Shown here one piece after another: positions 32,921 through 47,160 of a stretch of 64,000 nt of DNA. Source of the stretch: Strix aluco. Its lineage: Eukaryota; Chordata; Aves; Strigiformes; Strigidae. A program made the position numbers and the translations under genes. The stretch is from positions 49,777,642 through 49,841,641 of the forward strand of contig NC_133971.1 in assembly GCF_031877795.1 (NCBI RefSeq), given 5' to 3'. The notes beneath the pieces are model-generated. The model was not told the DNA's origin, searched no databases, and saw nothing but the letters and a program-made list of their open reading frames with translations. Within the stretch, counting starts at the first letter, position 1. Every line of letters begins with the position of its first letter.

Positions 32921-35900
32921 TCTTTTTTCCACTTTTCATAATCCTACTCATTACTAGTTTGTGAAAATGTCAATTAGATCTCCCTTACACCCTCGGAGCA
33001 TTACTGTGATATTGGACAGGCTATCAGACCTACTACTGCACTTGTAAGCACAGGTATTTTGTATCCTTGGACTGTCTGCCCTGACAACTTTCACATTTTA
33101 ATGGGGCTGAATGTATGTTTAGTTAAAAACTAGTCCTAATCTGATGGAAGATGATTCCTGTCTTTCACTAGAAGTCTATCCATTGTGAGGGTGTGGGAGT
33201 GTGCCTGGTTTTGCTAAACTCAGTTCACTCTCTCTGTTTCTACAAAATTGTGGTTTTGTGGCAGCATTCCCTGCTTTGGTTACATTTTTCTCTTCTTTCT
33301 TTACATGCCCTGTTTTTTCTAATTTCAGCCAAAGCAAACAGAAAAATATTGCAAAAGATAAAAATCTTCAGTGGAGTTACAGTTCCAGAAATTTACGGGC
33401 CTGTTTCTCATCCAAAGATATTTAGGCAAGTTTGATTAAGTGTTGAAATGAAACATAAAGCTACTAAAGCTCTGTGCCAAGCCATTAACATTTTCAATAT
33501 TATCAGTATTGCACTAACACACCAGAGAAGTTCACTCTGACTTTATACCAGCTAATCACCCCTGTGGTTTTGCTGGCCTGCCTTCACCAAGGGTTTCACA
33601 CCACACGGCTTGCCCACCTGAAGAAAATGGTCACTAAACCCCTCTCCAAGATCTGTATAGATCCCTCAAAAGATATATGTTTGGTTAGAGGTCTCCCAGC
33701 CATTTACTACTTCCATTCCCTGATTCCTCAGAAGCGTAATTCTGGAATTACTCCTCTATTCCCAGGAACATATCAATGTAATATAAGCCTAGGCTGTACG
33801 ACACTTTTTGAGAAATAGCCACAGTCCATAAAAACTCAAGAAAAAAACATTGTCTTTCCTTTTTGTTGCCTTGTTTTGTCTTGTTATTACACTCTTCTCT
33901 TGCAGAGAAACCTCTGCAAGGTGGGGGAAGGCAGGGGGAGGTGATTAAAATCCCCCTTCACCAAGGTTAAAAAAAAAAAAAACAGGTTGTTCCATTACAG
34001 GTTTCTCAGGGGATCAATCCAGACCTTCACTGTAAATGAATTATGGTTTCTAAGATAATTCTGTGTTTTGGATGGTGATTCCAAGTAATTAGAAGAAATA
34101 TACAGCATGTAAGTAAAGCTAATAATTTTATCAGGTGTTTTGTTGAAAAATGAAGCCATGTGATTTTTTTTGTCTGGGCTTTAGTAAAGGGGAAAATACA
34201 AGAAAAATAAAGGATTTTTTTTCTGTTTGAATTCCATTCAACTTTATTTTGACTTAACAGGGAAGAGAGGCATAGGAGCCCTAGAAAACCCAGTCTCATC
34301 AGTTCAACAAGTACGCTGAAATATTTTGGCTTTAAGTGAAAAATGATGATGCTAAAAATGGTTGTTAAAGAAAGGAAATCTCCTGTGTCTATAAATTTCC
34401 ACCATTTTTAGCTAAGGCAGCATTTACACTGAAATTTGTTATCCTCATTGTTCAGTTGTTAGCAGCCTTTGTTGGGTCTTAAGCTTTCCACAAATTTCTG
34501 TTTCTGTTTGTAGAAATATATATGAAATCAAAATTCTAGGCATTGTGAGAAAACAGAAGATATTAACATTTTGAGTATTTAAATCATATGGAAACATAGA
34601 CAAGTCACATCATTTTATTTCTAGAACTTTTCTTAATGATCCCATATATTTAAGCTGAAGAAGGCATTATAAATAAGTCCTAGACACAGTATACTTATGA
34701 AGTTAATTTTCTTATAAATTCACATTTTCTCTGAAAATGAAATCGAGTGATCTGTTTTACTTTCAATTCAGCAGATTAAAATAATCTGTTAGGGTCCTAC
34801 TGAAAAAGAATTTTACAAATACTTCATTAAGCATATTTACATAAATCTTCACTACCAGCACCTCTGCATCTACAAAGCAGCATCTTTCCACAACTCAGTT
34901 TGCAAATTTTATTTTCCCTTTATCCAACAGTGGTATTATCAAAAATAATAAATGTTTCAGTCACAGCTCCCACAGTTCCTTAAGAATACCACAAGGATTT
35001 TATTGCTAATTGAAAAAATGGATAATGTGCCTTCACTTCAGCAGCCTTTATTTATTTTATGGACATTTTTCATCAACTTTCAGACATTTTCTGTTTGAAA
35101 TTCTACATAATTTAATGTTCCCCATCTGGAATGTTAATACTCAGCAGGAAGAAAAGGAAGTCAAAGGGGAAAAAAAAGGAAAGTAACATTTCTTTGACTC
35201 CCGTGTCAGTAGTACCAATTAGCTACATGAATTTTCCATCTGCTTTTGCTAAAGAATACGTGAACAGCTGCATCCTACAGGAAGAAAACCTGATGCAGCC
35301 AACAGAAACTGTCAAGCACCTGGTCATTTCCTGCCACTAGATTCACTACTGCTGCAGATATCAAATCACACAGGCTTTGCCTGCTAACTTTGAACAAAAT
35401 CTACTAAAAAAATTGCTGCTATTCTGCTTTCTCTTAGTGAAATCTCTGTGCCTACTGATGTAAGTGTTTTGGGTTTATATTTTACATTATGTGCACTGGA
35501 TTGAATAGCATAAGGCCATGTGGGCCTCACAGTCTCCCAAACAATAAGTACACCAGAGTAATGCTGCAAATTAAAGAGAAATCAATGATTTTCTTTGGCA
35601 CAGACTAACTCAGCTGTTAATTAGTAATATATATTGTGTTGGGTGGTTGCATCTAATCTCTTTATTTGCTTAAAGGAATACCTACCACTTCACCCTTATG
35701 TTTCACAGTATATCATGCAAACTTTCTCATTCCTCAAATTTAAAAGCAGATATTATTTTCTACTCTCCTCCTCCTTCCCACCCCCCCCCCCCCCAAAAAA
35801 AAAGATGCATAGATATTATGGGGATACATAACTTCAAAATGTCTGGCTACCTGACTTATACAACTGGAAGTACTGATGTTTTCAGATATTTTGCACAAAG

Positions 35901-38900
35901 CACAAAATTTCTTGCAAGATGTCTGGACCTTTTGCAGCTGTCTCCTCCTGAAAATTTTGAGAGAATACCTTTCTCCTTGTTCATTGTTGAAGCAATCTTC
36001 TTACTCACATGGTATTGTTCAGCTCTGACTGAATCAGTGGAGGACTTATAAAGAGGTAAGACCATCTGTGGTGTTAAGCAGAGAGCGTGAATGCTTTCTG
36101 GAACTGTCAGGGGAATTAGGAGATTTCTAATATTTTTAAACCCGAGGATTGTGAACCATATAATTTTGACCTTGTTTGTGAAATAACCAATTTTAAAAGA
36201 AATAGATCATTTTGAAAATAACAGTAGGTGTCAGAATTTAAAAGCTCAACATCTTCACAAACAGCAATTGAAAGTCACACATTCATATATAGTTTGCGCC
36301 ATGACACATGTGTATTTATGTAATTTCAGTGCTACATCTCTTGTCAAGAGTTTTGTCTGACTGTAAAAACTGTCTTACAGACTGCCTGCCTTATTAAATT
36401 TGCTGATACCGTGTCTGTGGTCTGAAGAGCTATGAATGCAAGACCATGTCCTTCATATTACTCTGGTTTTTAAGATCTATACTCCTTCTAGTTCCAAATG
36501 GTCCAATAAATTGTCTTTCTCCTCAGTTTTCACAGTAATCATCTTCAAAAACAACTGTTGCAATGGAGGTTTTGTATTGTATATGCATGCATGTGCTATG
36601 ACAATGCAGTCAGGGTTTGCTAATAGGTCTATGCCTAGAAATAGGGAGGATGTTTGAGCAAGCCTTTCCCTGTGCTCTGTGAAGGTCTCTGTGGCAAAGA
36701 CTTGTTCTGCATTGTCTTCCCTGGTCTTCAGTAAACACAGGCTCACAAAGCAAGCAGCTAGCAGGGAAGCAAACATCTGTATGGGAGCCTGGGCAGACTC
36801 TGGGGGATGGTCTTATATGAATAATGCTGGCATAGCTGCATCTTTGCAATCTAATATTTCTGTTAGGTCAGCTCACACTGGGATGTGTGGCACAGCAGCA
36901 GCAGCCTCTGTGTTGTTTGACTGGGAAAGACAGGTTTTCTGCCACAAACGCATTGTTATACTTCATTTCTATGCACACATTTGTGAATCTCCTGCATTTT
37001 TAGCAGAGGGAATTGAAATACAGGGGTCAGAGCTATACCGACCAGGTGTCTTAACTAACTGCAGGTGTTCATCCCATGAAACCCACAGCATAAGTTTACA
37101 GTGTTTCATGACACATCTTAAGTTTTGGGTGAGCTGTTTCATCTCAATCCTGTGTTCACCTGTCCCCACAGTGCCTGTCCCTCATTTTTTCCTTTCACAG
37201 TTGACAGCCAAGCCATTTTTTGGTCTTAGACCAAGAAGCTAAAAAAAAAAAATAATTTGGACTTTTTGATCTACGAGGTTATAAGTAAAATGGAGTAAGG
37301 ATCTTGGAATGGGAAATGCGTGTGATTGGTATTCAGCAAACTGAAGTTGGGATGGTGATTATTAAAATTCAGAGCTCACAAGACCCCTCAGAGATAAAAG
37401 AGTTATTCTATGAGTTCTTTTATGTCATGTTTTTCTAGTCCTCAGAATACCCAATCTATGACAAAGCACTGACTTTTTAATATAAATATATCTACCTTTT
37501 AAAGATAATACCTGAAGCTAATAACTGGTTTTCTTAAGATATATTTAGATCCTTTAGATAATATTTGTTCATGAAGAAGAGAATATAACTGACTGATTTT
37601 TGGATTCTAAATCATTAGTTTATCATGTTATGAGGGATTTTTTTAATCACAATGTAGAAGTATATGGTTTAAAAGTACCTACTCTCTTCATAATCCATTC
37701 TGTTGTAGACGTATCTCCATTCTGTTTTCCTCTTTTAGGCAGTTACCCCTGCCAATAAGTACATTCCAACAAAATTACAGTTTAGATGTGAGAACTGAAG
37801 ATCATAATAGGAGATTCTGTAATTAATTTTCAGAGATAAGATAAAACGTCAATAAATCAAAGATTAAGCTGCAGCAGATATTCTTCTTCATTATTGGAGC
37901 TATTTGTGCAAGGTTTATTCCTGACTCCTATTCAACACCTTCTACACTTGCTTTAGCTGTATATAGGCTCCCATTTCAAAAGATTTATAATAGGTGTGCC
38001 ATTGTCTATAAAACCAGCTCCAGATATTCAGCTTTTGAGAATCTGCAACTATTCAGTAAGTTCCCAGCTCTAGCTTACCCTCCATAAACACTTCCCAAGC
38101 ACCAAGACATTATTAGTCTCCCATAACAGTGTAAGTCTCTTTTAAAGACTATTTTATGATGACAAAATCTCTGATAAGGGCTCCTAGTACTTCAAGCTTT
38201 ATCATCACCACCACTGATATAATAGTACCACTCTACAACACACAAACTGGATTTTGAAAATTGTTTTAGATTGCACAAAGTATCCATTAGACAGATACAA
38301 CCAATATGTCATATATCTACATTGGATAGCAAGAAAGGATGGGGCATTGTGGCAAAAGTAGCCCATGTTTTTGGATGAGTGTCTGTCCCACTGAATCACT
38401 TGTGGTTTACTGTCTCACTGGATGAGCCAAATGCTGCAAAACAGGGAATTATGTCAGATACAAATTGTGAACAATAATTCAGTTAAAAACTGAAAGAGAC
38501 AGGTGTATTATCCTGTATTGCTTTATTCAGAAAGCAGAAGAATTGTAAACCTGTTGAGGTAAATTTATTTTTATTTCTTTTGATTTACAGATCCACCCAT
38601 TTTGCAGTCTTTAAGCTCTGCACATTTTGTCATATAGTAAATGTTCATAATCTGAAGCAACAATCAGTATATGTATCTAGATACAAGGCAATGACCTTTT
38701 AATTCCATAATAGCCGCTATATAAATATATACACAAATATATAACATCAGTCACCAGTTGCTTTAGTGTTTCCCATCAAGTGTAGGGCTACACTGAGCTA
38801 GGTGCTCTACTAATAGGGAAATATTTAATGCTTTTCATATTGATCAGAATGCCTTTCATTGAATCCCCGTGGTTACTGCCAGGCTTAAGTATAGAAGCAG

Positions 38901-40830
38901 CAATAACACACCATCAGAGAAAGGTAGATAAGAGGCACCGCAATGGAAGATTGTGTATTTGCGCAACCAGAGACGTACCATACACTACATGCTAGTACGG
39001 CTATGCAACATTTATCTCCTGCAGTCACGATGGAGCACTAGAGAGAGAGCAAAGACGAGCAGGAGAAAGAGGGAGAAAAGGAGGAGATGACAGTTGTTCA
39101 AAGTGCAGGAGGAGCAGTGGTAAGGGCAGGAAAAGCAACTTATTAGCAGCAGTCAGCTATGAGGAGCTCCACTGGGGAGACAGAAAGTGCAGCTTGAAGG
39201 CATTGGTGTGACAACCATTGGCTGTGATGTTAGTTCTGATGTGGTTCTGTCTCTAGCTGCTACTGTGGTTGCTCATGCTGCTCACATCTATCACTCCCAC
39301 AAGCCTGAAGAAGGCAGGCTTTGCAGTACCATTGGGTAGGTGTAAAAAAATGGTCAAAGAGCCAGTGGACTGAGGGGGAAGGAAATTCTTGCCTGTGAGG
39401 ACATGTCGAGCTTATTCCACTAGCACCCCCATCGTTTAAATCACCAGAGCAACAGTTTAAGGTCCTCAAATCACCCCAGCAGTAACATCCTGTGCTGTGC
39501 AGGGAGTTATGGTTTCTTGGGTATGTAGGTTTGTGCCAGAAATCGTCAGCATCAGTGAAAGTGTGTGATGTTGGATGGGAGGATTTGTGCTAGTTCTGTG
39601 AGTAAAGTTTTATACTGGAGACTTCACGGCTTTATCATAAGATTTCTTAAGGAAGAAGCTGAAAAGATGGTGCTCGGTGACTAATTTCAGACACCATAAA
39701 CCAAGACAAAGGGAAAAGATATTCAGTGGATATCAAACACGTTCATGTCAGTCAACCAGTGATATCTTCTTGTTTATTCTAGATAAATAATCTTCCTTGT
39801 TGTTCAAGTCCTCATAGATTTATTTTTTTTTCCTGTTTCAGGGATATAATTATTATATAGGTAGAATCACTGCTATAAATGAATTCTTTGTTCTGTTTGT
39901 CAAAGCAGTGGGACCCAAGGTATACCTTAATAGCTATGTGTAAATGACAAAGACTAAAAAGAAGTCAAGTTAATTAAAAAGAGATGAGAACATGAATCGA
40001 TTGTTTTCCATGGTTGTAGTTTTTTCTTATAACCCTTTATGTTCTTGATGCACTCATGTGAAAAATAATGCTGCTACTTGAATCAGTCTTCCAAACTCTT
40101 TTCAAGTCTACTATGCACTCCAACCTGTAATGACAAGCACTTAAACAAAATGCACCGTTCCACTGGATTTACTGTGAGCCTCTTAAGAGATTCTTCTGGT
40201 CAGCAAACTCACTTGAAAGCTTGACAATCTAGCCTCTTTTTTTTAAGTTGAAGAGAAGTTAATTTAAAATCACTGGAGAAATCAAATGTAGGAAATTAAA
40301 GCAGCAAATCAACAGAGGGAAGGTGAACAGAATTAAATGACCACTGATTTAACTGGTATCAGCTCCTCTGATCATGGTTATGTTATGTGAACTTCATCCC
40401 CCTTCCCACCAGTACTTCTTTAAGATCACTAGGGGTGCCACAGCTACTTAATACACATACTATGAGTAAAATAATCTTAAAATATCTTTCCATAAGTACC
40501 TCCATTTGACTTCATATCCCTATAGTGAAATAACTCACTATAAACGCTATGTCTAAACCGGTTTCCATGTAGCATGATTTCTGATGTGGTCACTTAACAG
40601 GACTTAGACGATAATGGAACAATCTCCAGATGTGTTTTTTCTTCTGAAACCAGTTACAAGCCCATTTATTTAAACCTTAACCTTAGTTTAGTGGTCCTGA
40701 AACTAGTTACAAACTTGCTAAATCATTCTGACTTAAAAAAAAAAAAAGCAATCTTCAAAGTAGGCTTCAGAAAACCGAGGAAGAGATATCAGTGTTACCT
40801 ATGCCCCTTTTCATCTCATGGGCTAGTGAT
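32921..40830. other. Non-coding DNA
   Basis: AT-rich sequence without a convincing gene. The longest frame is 187 codons (36679-37242, +), discussed among the findings. Small items are a C14-A9 junction (35781-35803), an A-run at 33968-33981 and a purine-rich patch at about 39035-39110. Confidence 0.55.
35781..35803 (+). repeat. Poly-C / poly-A junction
   Basis: Fourteen C followed directly by nine A. A simple homopolymer pair of this kind is often variable and often miscounted in assemblies. Confidence 0.9.
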
Positions 40831-41575
40831 ATGTGTGCCGACCTGAGACCCGAGTCCCTCTGATGGGTATTTCAACCAACATCTCTTACAGCACACTGCC
40901 TCTATCAACATGCCAAAGTTTATTCCAGGATGATCAATCTCCCTGTTCATATCTTGTCAGCCTCACTGCTGTCTTGGTGCAATGGGTCTTCAGATTGGTC
41001 ACATGGAGTGGTGGAATAGTGGAATAAACAAGTGGAGTAGTGTCATAAACAAGGCCGGGAGTAATTCAGCCTTGCACGCCCAGCAGTGTGGCAGCAGCAG
41101 CAGCACTCCCCTGGGGACTCTGAGCTCCAAGCATTCTAGACAGAGTATTGAACTCAGACCTTGCCCAAGACACTGACGAAACTAGTCCCCAGACTACCAG
41201 ATAGATGAATGTGCTGCTGCAACTACATCAATGCCAACATAGCACTACTAAAAACTCTCCCAACAAAAGAGACTCTCCTCAACTTGAAGCCACAGTGTGT
41301 GAAGTTTTCCTCTCTTCACCCCTCAGCCTCCTGGTCTGCTTACCCAGGCTGTAACCCACATTGTGTTAACCTTTGGATGCACAATCCCATATGACCATGG
41401 TTAATCACTTGATCTCTAAAAAACTCCATCACCCAGTGCCCACCCCGGCTCTCCAAGGTCAGCTTTCTGCAGCTCACCTGGATTATCACCTTCTTCGATC
41501 TGCCAGGGGAGCTGTTTGTATGATCCTCTCTTTAATAAATTTCAATCTGGATGTGTCAGGCTGACAAAACCCTAC
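40831..41575 (+). mobile_element. Possible LTR-like or other interspersed block, weak
   Basis: This block is more GC-rich than its surroundings. It begins near TGTGTGCCGACCTGAGACCC and has AATAAA at about 41533, close to its right edge ('tcaggctgaca'). The size and the late poly(A) signal would suit a solo LTR. No terminal inverted repeat or target duplication was found and I do not recognise the family. It may equally be unrelated unique sequence. Confidence 0.25.
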
Positions 41576-44500
41576 CACTTGAATTGTTTAAATCAGATAA
41601 AACACTGTTTAAACAGGCACATGAGGGCCGTTCACACCTATTCTCCCTGAAAATATTTCAGACAAAACAGACCTTGCAGAAAGCAGGAAATGTAGAACTC
41701 TTGTGACTTTGTGACTAAAAATAGCACGTCATGGGAACTTTTTTACCCCCATATCTGGTAAACTGAAAGAAAAGCAATCATAAATACGATGTCCTGTTTT
41801 ACACAGGACTAGATCTCAGTCATGAGATATAGTCATAAACTTTCAAATCACACACAGAGTTTTTCATAAGATGCAAAACAAAAACCCTCAACCATATTTT
41901 AGAAAAAGAAACAAAAGCAAAACCAAAGACCTTTCCCTGTACTGTCTATTGACTCCCATGTAAAGAATAATCTTACATTTTGCCTTCTTTGCAGAAAAGA
42001 GTGATCTCTTAATTTTCAAAAAGTTTTACAGGAAAACAGGTTTTCATACACTTTTTGTACTTGGATTTTTCACATCTCAGCCCTGAGATAGGCATATGAA
42101 AAGATTTTAATGATGCTATCTTGATCTGCTCCCAATTAACCACCTCAATGAAATCCTGCCCCGCTGAACTCAAAGGCATTTTAAGGTAGATTGCTGTAGC
42201 ACCGGACTCCTTACCTATTTCCAGTGTCAGCCTAGAGAAATCTAGCAACATGTGTTTCGCTTTGAATCTAATGGAAGAAAAGTGGTTGAGGGCAGACTCA
42301 CGTCTCTGGCTTCCCACTTGCTGCTGCAACTCTATTAATTCTGCAGTGGGTATTTTATAGGCACCACACAATGCCAGCTGAAGGTTACCACAGTAAAGCA
42401 GCAAAAAAGATGAGGACTACAAAGTCATTGGCAGTTTATTTTAATTCAGCTGGAAAGAGCAACTTCTACTTTTATCATCCTTTGTATTTGGCAAAGGTTA
42501 GAGTTTATCTGAGTTTCACAAGCTGCCAAAACGCTGAGTAGATCCTGCCATTGTCTCAGTGAATGCTGAATTGCATATTAATTGAAGATCTAAGGCTCTA
42601 CATCAAACAACAGAAGTGTAACCAAACATTGCAGACCTGGGACATGAATGTCTCTGGAGCTAGATGGGTATGTTTGATTTAACAAGACACTTTAAATGTT
42701 TCCTACAGAAATGTTGCTAAATCCTTTGAAACTTCAACAGTGTTTTGCTACTAACTGCAGTTAAAAATTATTTTCTGGAGGTCAGTCCAGCCTGCTTACC
42801 TTGTGGTTATATCTAAATGACCAGTGTCAGCAACAGCCCCAGCATCCCAGCTCCTAGGGCTGCTTGAGACAACACACATATGGAGATTAAACACCTCACC
42901 TCCCACAAGGCCTATTGATCACGCACACAGGCACATTCTTACCTTACTGCTTCCTAATAAAAGGAGAAATAAGATGAGGGCTATGAGAGGACCTGCCTAG
43001 CTCATCCTTCCAGAAGGTGTATGAGTGTTGCAAGGACAGAAAACAGCAGCCAAGGGAGGAGACCTAAGCCAGCAAAGTGACATTTGTGCAGTGCTTGAAT
43101 GAACAGGTGAATTCAATCACACTGTAATGCATTAAGAATTTCTATCAGCCACAGACAAGAAGACATCTCCTGGATGTCACTTAATATATGCATATACATA
43201 AAACAGAAGGAGGCAGAGAGAACTGAGCATTTATCCAATATGATATACTAATATAACATTTGTTACTAGAGGTGGAAATCAGGAATAATGCCAATGAATT
43301 TAATGGATTTGAATCTTTATAAAAACAGGTCTTGGTAATGGTTACAACATACCTAAGTTGCAGAAATTGTTCTAAGTTGTTTATCTGGATAGGTTTATTT
43401 TTTTATGGAAATTTGCATTGGACCTGGGTCCAGCTTTGCAGCTCAGTCCTTCATTTATAGTGGTCCTGATCTAAACCACAGAATTCTGGCATTTATAAGT
43501 TTACATGTTTAGGTATAACCCCGTTCTTGCGTGATTTCTTTGCCCAGGGAAACACTGCGAATTAAACCCCAGCTTCAACAACGTAGAGATTACTGGCCAC
43601 AGTCAGTATAATTCTGTCTCGCTTTAGAAATAGAATCACAAATACAGGTTACAGTGTGGATATGGTATCTTAATTGCATACTAGGTACCTACATCCCTTT
43701 CTGGATCTGACTCCACCTGACTGCCCTATGTATATTGTGTGCCATTTACATTGGATATTTTTCCTAACAAATCCCTACATACCTTTTTTCTCATTATATT
43801 TGTAATGCAAAAGGTAAATAGTGCACAGATGTGGAAGACTTGCAAGTATAAGTGATTAATAACATATGTAGTTTTAATAGACCTTCTTTTTACAGAGGAT
43901 AGATTATAATCTTCAGCACACAATGGTGCAATTTTAGATGTGGTCCAAAAGCCTAGGAATCAGACATTTGAGTACGAAGTAGCTTAAAGTACTACATACC
44001 TGCCACCATTTTAGACTCTCAGTGCTGCAAAGTGCAGTCAGGAAAATTTGCATCCCAGGGTTGGATATCATCCAGAGAAGATCGTCAGGCATCTTCAGGC
44101 TCCTACAACTTGTTACAGACTTACCACAGCAACTTCCTTCTCTGCCTCATCCATACAATTGATTGCTTTCCTTCTGCCCCATACTTTGGGGATGCATTCA
44201 TAGATATTTCCAGTAAATACACAGGACAGCTGACTCTTAAGACAGTAAAAAAAGGATTGGTGGACTAAAAGATGTTAAGGCTCTATTTCCATATTTGGCA
44301 CACATACTTTAAGTAACAGAGGTTTCTTTTATTTCTTTTCTTGTGGGCATACAACCGATGCATTATAAAAACTTTGTCCTACAGCTACTGAAGCCAAAAC
44401 AAAAAGGTCATGATTTTGAAAAGTCATGTATTATCAAGTGCCTCCTCTATGTATTTAAATGCACATAAAAACTGTGATTCTAAAAGGTAGAAAAAAAAAC

Positions 44501-47112
44501 CCCAAACCAGCAGTGAGATAAGGGAGGTAAGTTCGGTGAGGTAAGATCTGCTTTATATAAAAAACTCTACATCCTTCTCCTATCAGTATAGCAAAATTAT
44601 TTTGACTGTTGTCTATATTTCACCTAATTCTCTCAAATGTTGTTTTACTTCATAGTTACTATTTACACACATTACCATTTGACATGCTATATGTTATAAA
44701 TAAATCATATTTAGAGCTGTTGTTGGAATGTTAAGTTCCATAAACAAGAAAGTGTGTGCAAGAGCATCATCTCTCAAAGAAAAAGTTATAATGTAAAACT
44801 GAGTTCCTAAGGTAAAAGATACTATTTGTGATTTACCTACATGCTCAGAGGTTACTAACAATCCCCACTCTGCTTCAAGGGCTAACAATAAAAGAATGCT
44901 TCCTAGGTAGTTCTTCCAAGGCAGATTACAACTTCAAAGGAAAGAGTAGCTCCATTCACAAAATAGGTCACCAAAAAGAGCTGTCAGGTGGAAGGAAACA
45001 TAGCAAGCAAGAACCATGGAGAAACGGAAAATAAATTTACTGAGAGCTCCTTCATGATATACAAAGGAGAACCTCCACCTGTTCTCATTATCTCCAGAGA
45101 ATTGTATAGCCTTGATTTTCTAACACTGGATATGGAAACTTCAGTAACAAACCAAACCAAAATGAGCCATGCAAAGATTACAGATTTTTTTTTTTTTTAA
45201 GTTTTTTTTTCAGAGGGTTTTATGAACAGTTCAAAGTCAACTGGAACATATAATAAAATCTCTTACAAAGCTTCACCTATATATTGCCACACGCAATACA
45301 AATAACAAATACACTGTATTTAATCTCCATTTTAAAAAAAATTTCCTCATTCACCACTGAATTCATTCAGCCCTGACCTTCCAATCACGTAACTTGAGGG
45401 CAATTAGTTGTGTACTGGAACCCTCTCCTCAGCTCATCCAAAAAAAGTTAACTGTTTAGCCAGTTTGGAGACAATGGTTACATAAGAGCCCTTGATTAAA
45501 TAATCAATAATGATTCAATAATAATATTGAATATGAATAAAAAAATGACTTGCATAAATCTGCATCCAATATGTTACATGTTCTTCAGAAACTGTGCCTT
45601 CTTTCCATCAGTCCGCTTGCAAAACACATTAAAAGCACCTCCCACTCTTATGTACAGCCAAATAGTGCAGCTGGGGCTTTTCAAAGAGGTGGCCACCCTT
45701 ACTTAATTACCTGTGCAGTTACACAAGCTGAGCTAATAAGGCTAATTGAGTTTCCCATGTCACGTTGCAAACTTATCTGTAGAAGGGATCAGTCTGTTGA
45801 TCCACATATCTGGTGCATTTTACCTGTCTTCTAACAACTGGTGGGCAGAAAATACATCGGTCATAGATTTTTAAAAGTCATCATTTATTGCCAGTTGCCA
45901 TAAAGTACTGTTTTCAATGTTTCCCTACCAAACTTACACACATGGACACAGGTCATGTGCTATAGAGTGTGGTAATAGTATTGTATTTTAGGTTTGTAAC
46001 GCGAGCTGTTTGTCTGGCAATACAGTGTATACTGTTTTCCCATTCTAAATCTAGAAGGCTGAGAAGTTGAGTCTATCGATTCAAAATTAAATGTGAATCT
46101 ACAGGACTCCCCCAGGTTTTTGCAGCCACATACGCAGCACTGGAATACCCAGCTTGCTTGTTCCATTGTATTTCCTCCCAAAGAGGAGCTTTAAAGGGAC
46201 ATTTCTTTGGCTGCTGAATGCCCTGTATTTTCTCTCTTCACTAATCATGCATACTGTGCGATGTAGAGTTTGAACTGCTAAGCATAGTGTGATTCGCTTT
46301 CTATTGCAAAAAAAAAGGCAGGACTGTTGCACTTCACATCAAAATCAGCAAGTTTGTAACTGCTGGGACTTTTAATGATTGATGAGAGCTTTGGCATAGT
46401 TTCTGTTTGGAAAAGAGGTCTTTGAACTGGTGGATGAAATACGAAGAGGACTTACATAATGGGCCCATCTCCCCTAATCTCCTCACCAAAGAATACACAA
46501 GGAAGAAAAACAAGGAGTCCCTTGTAACCCTTGCAGTGACGAACGCCTCGTTTAATGTATTCAGTTACTTATTAGTAGACCAGTATAAATCGAGCACAAC
46601 AGTGTGCAAAGTCAGCAGGAGGTCTGAATCCTGATGTTATTTTTCCCACCGCTGAATAAATGATCCCAACCACCAGCTTCAGAAGCTCATCCTCATTAGT
46701 ATGTATGAAATGAGTGGAATAAGCACTGGGAGATTTATATTGTTCTGTATTCAATTTAATTAATAAGCGACAGTGACAATTTCTGGAGAAAATAGGCAGT
46801 GTCCATAGATTCCTATGCACCTTTCATTGTTATTAGTGATAGAAATCTATCACAGCATGGCAACATTAAAAAGTGCCCTCATCATCTTCTAATCCCACTG
46901 ACATTCATTAACTAGACATTTTAGCAACCTGCATATTATAATCTGCCACCATCATTAAGGTCACTGTAGAGTTTTCATTATAAACCCCCTACTTACAAGG
47001 TTTTATAACTGCTGGAAAATTTAAGGATAACCAAGGAGTACTTTTGCAGAAGTCATGTCTATTTTTAAATTCTGGACAGGCCAAAACAAAAAAGAACAAC
47101 ACAAAAGCCATC

Positions 47113-47160
47113 TAAAACAAAACAAAACAACAACAACAAAAAGGAAAAAACGAACAAAAC
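47113..47160 (+). repeat. A-rich simple repeat (AAAAC/AAC)n
   Basis: Imperfect aaaac and aac units. Low-complexity sequence with no sign of an attached retroposon body. Confidence 0.8.

Noticed and set aside
32637..32964. Gly-Arg-Glu/Lys and Pro-Ser-Leu repeat frames
   Set aside because: Translation of a tetranucleotide microsatellite in every frame.
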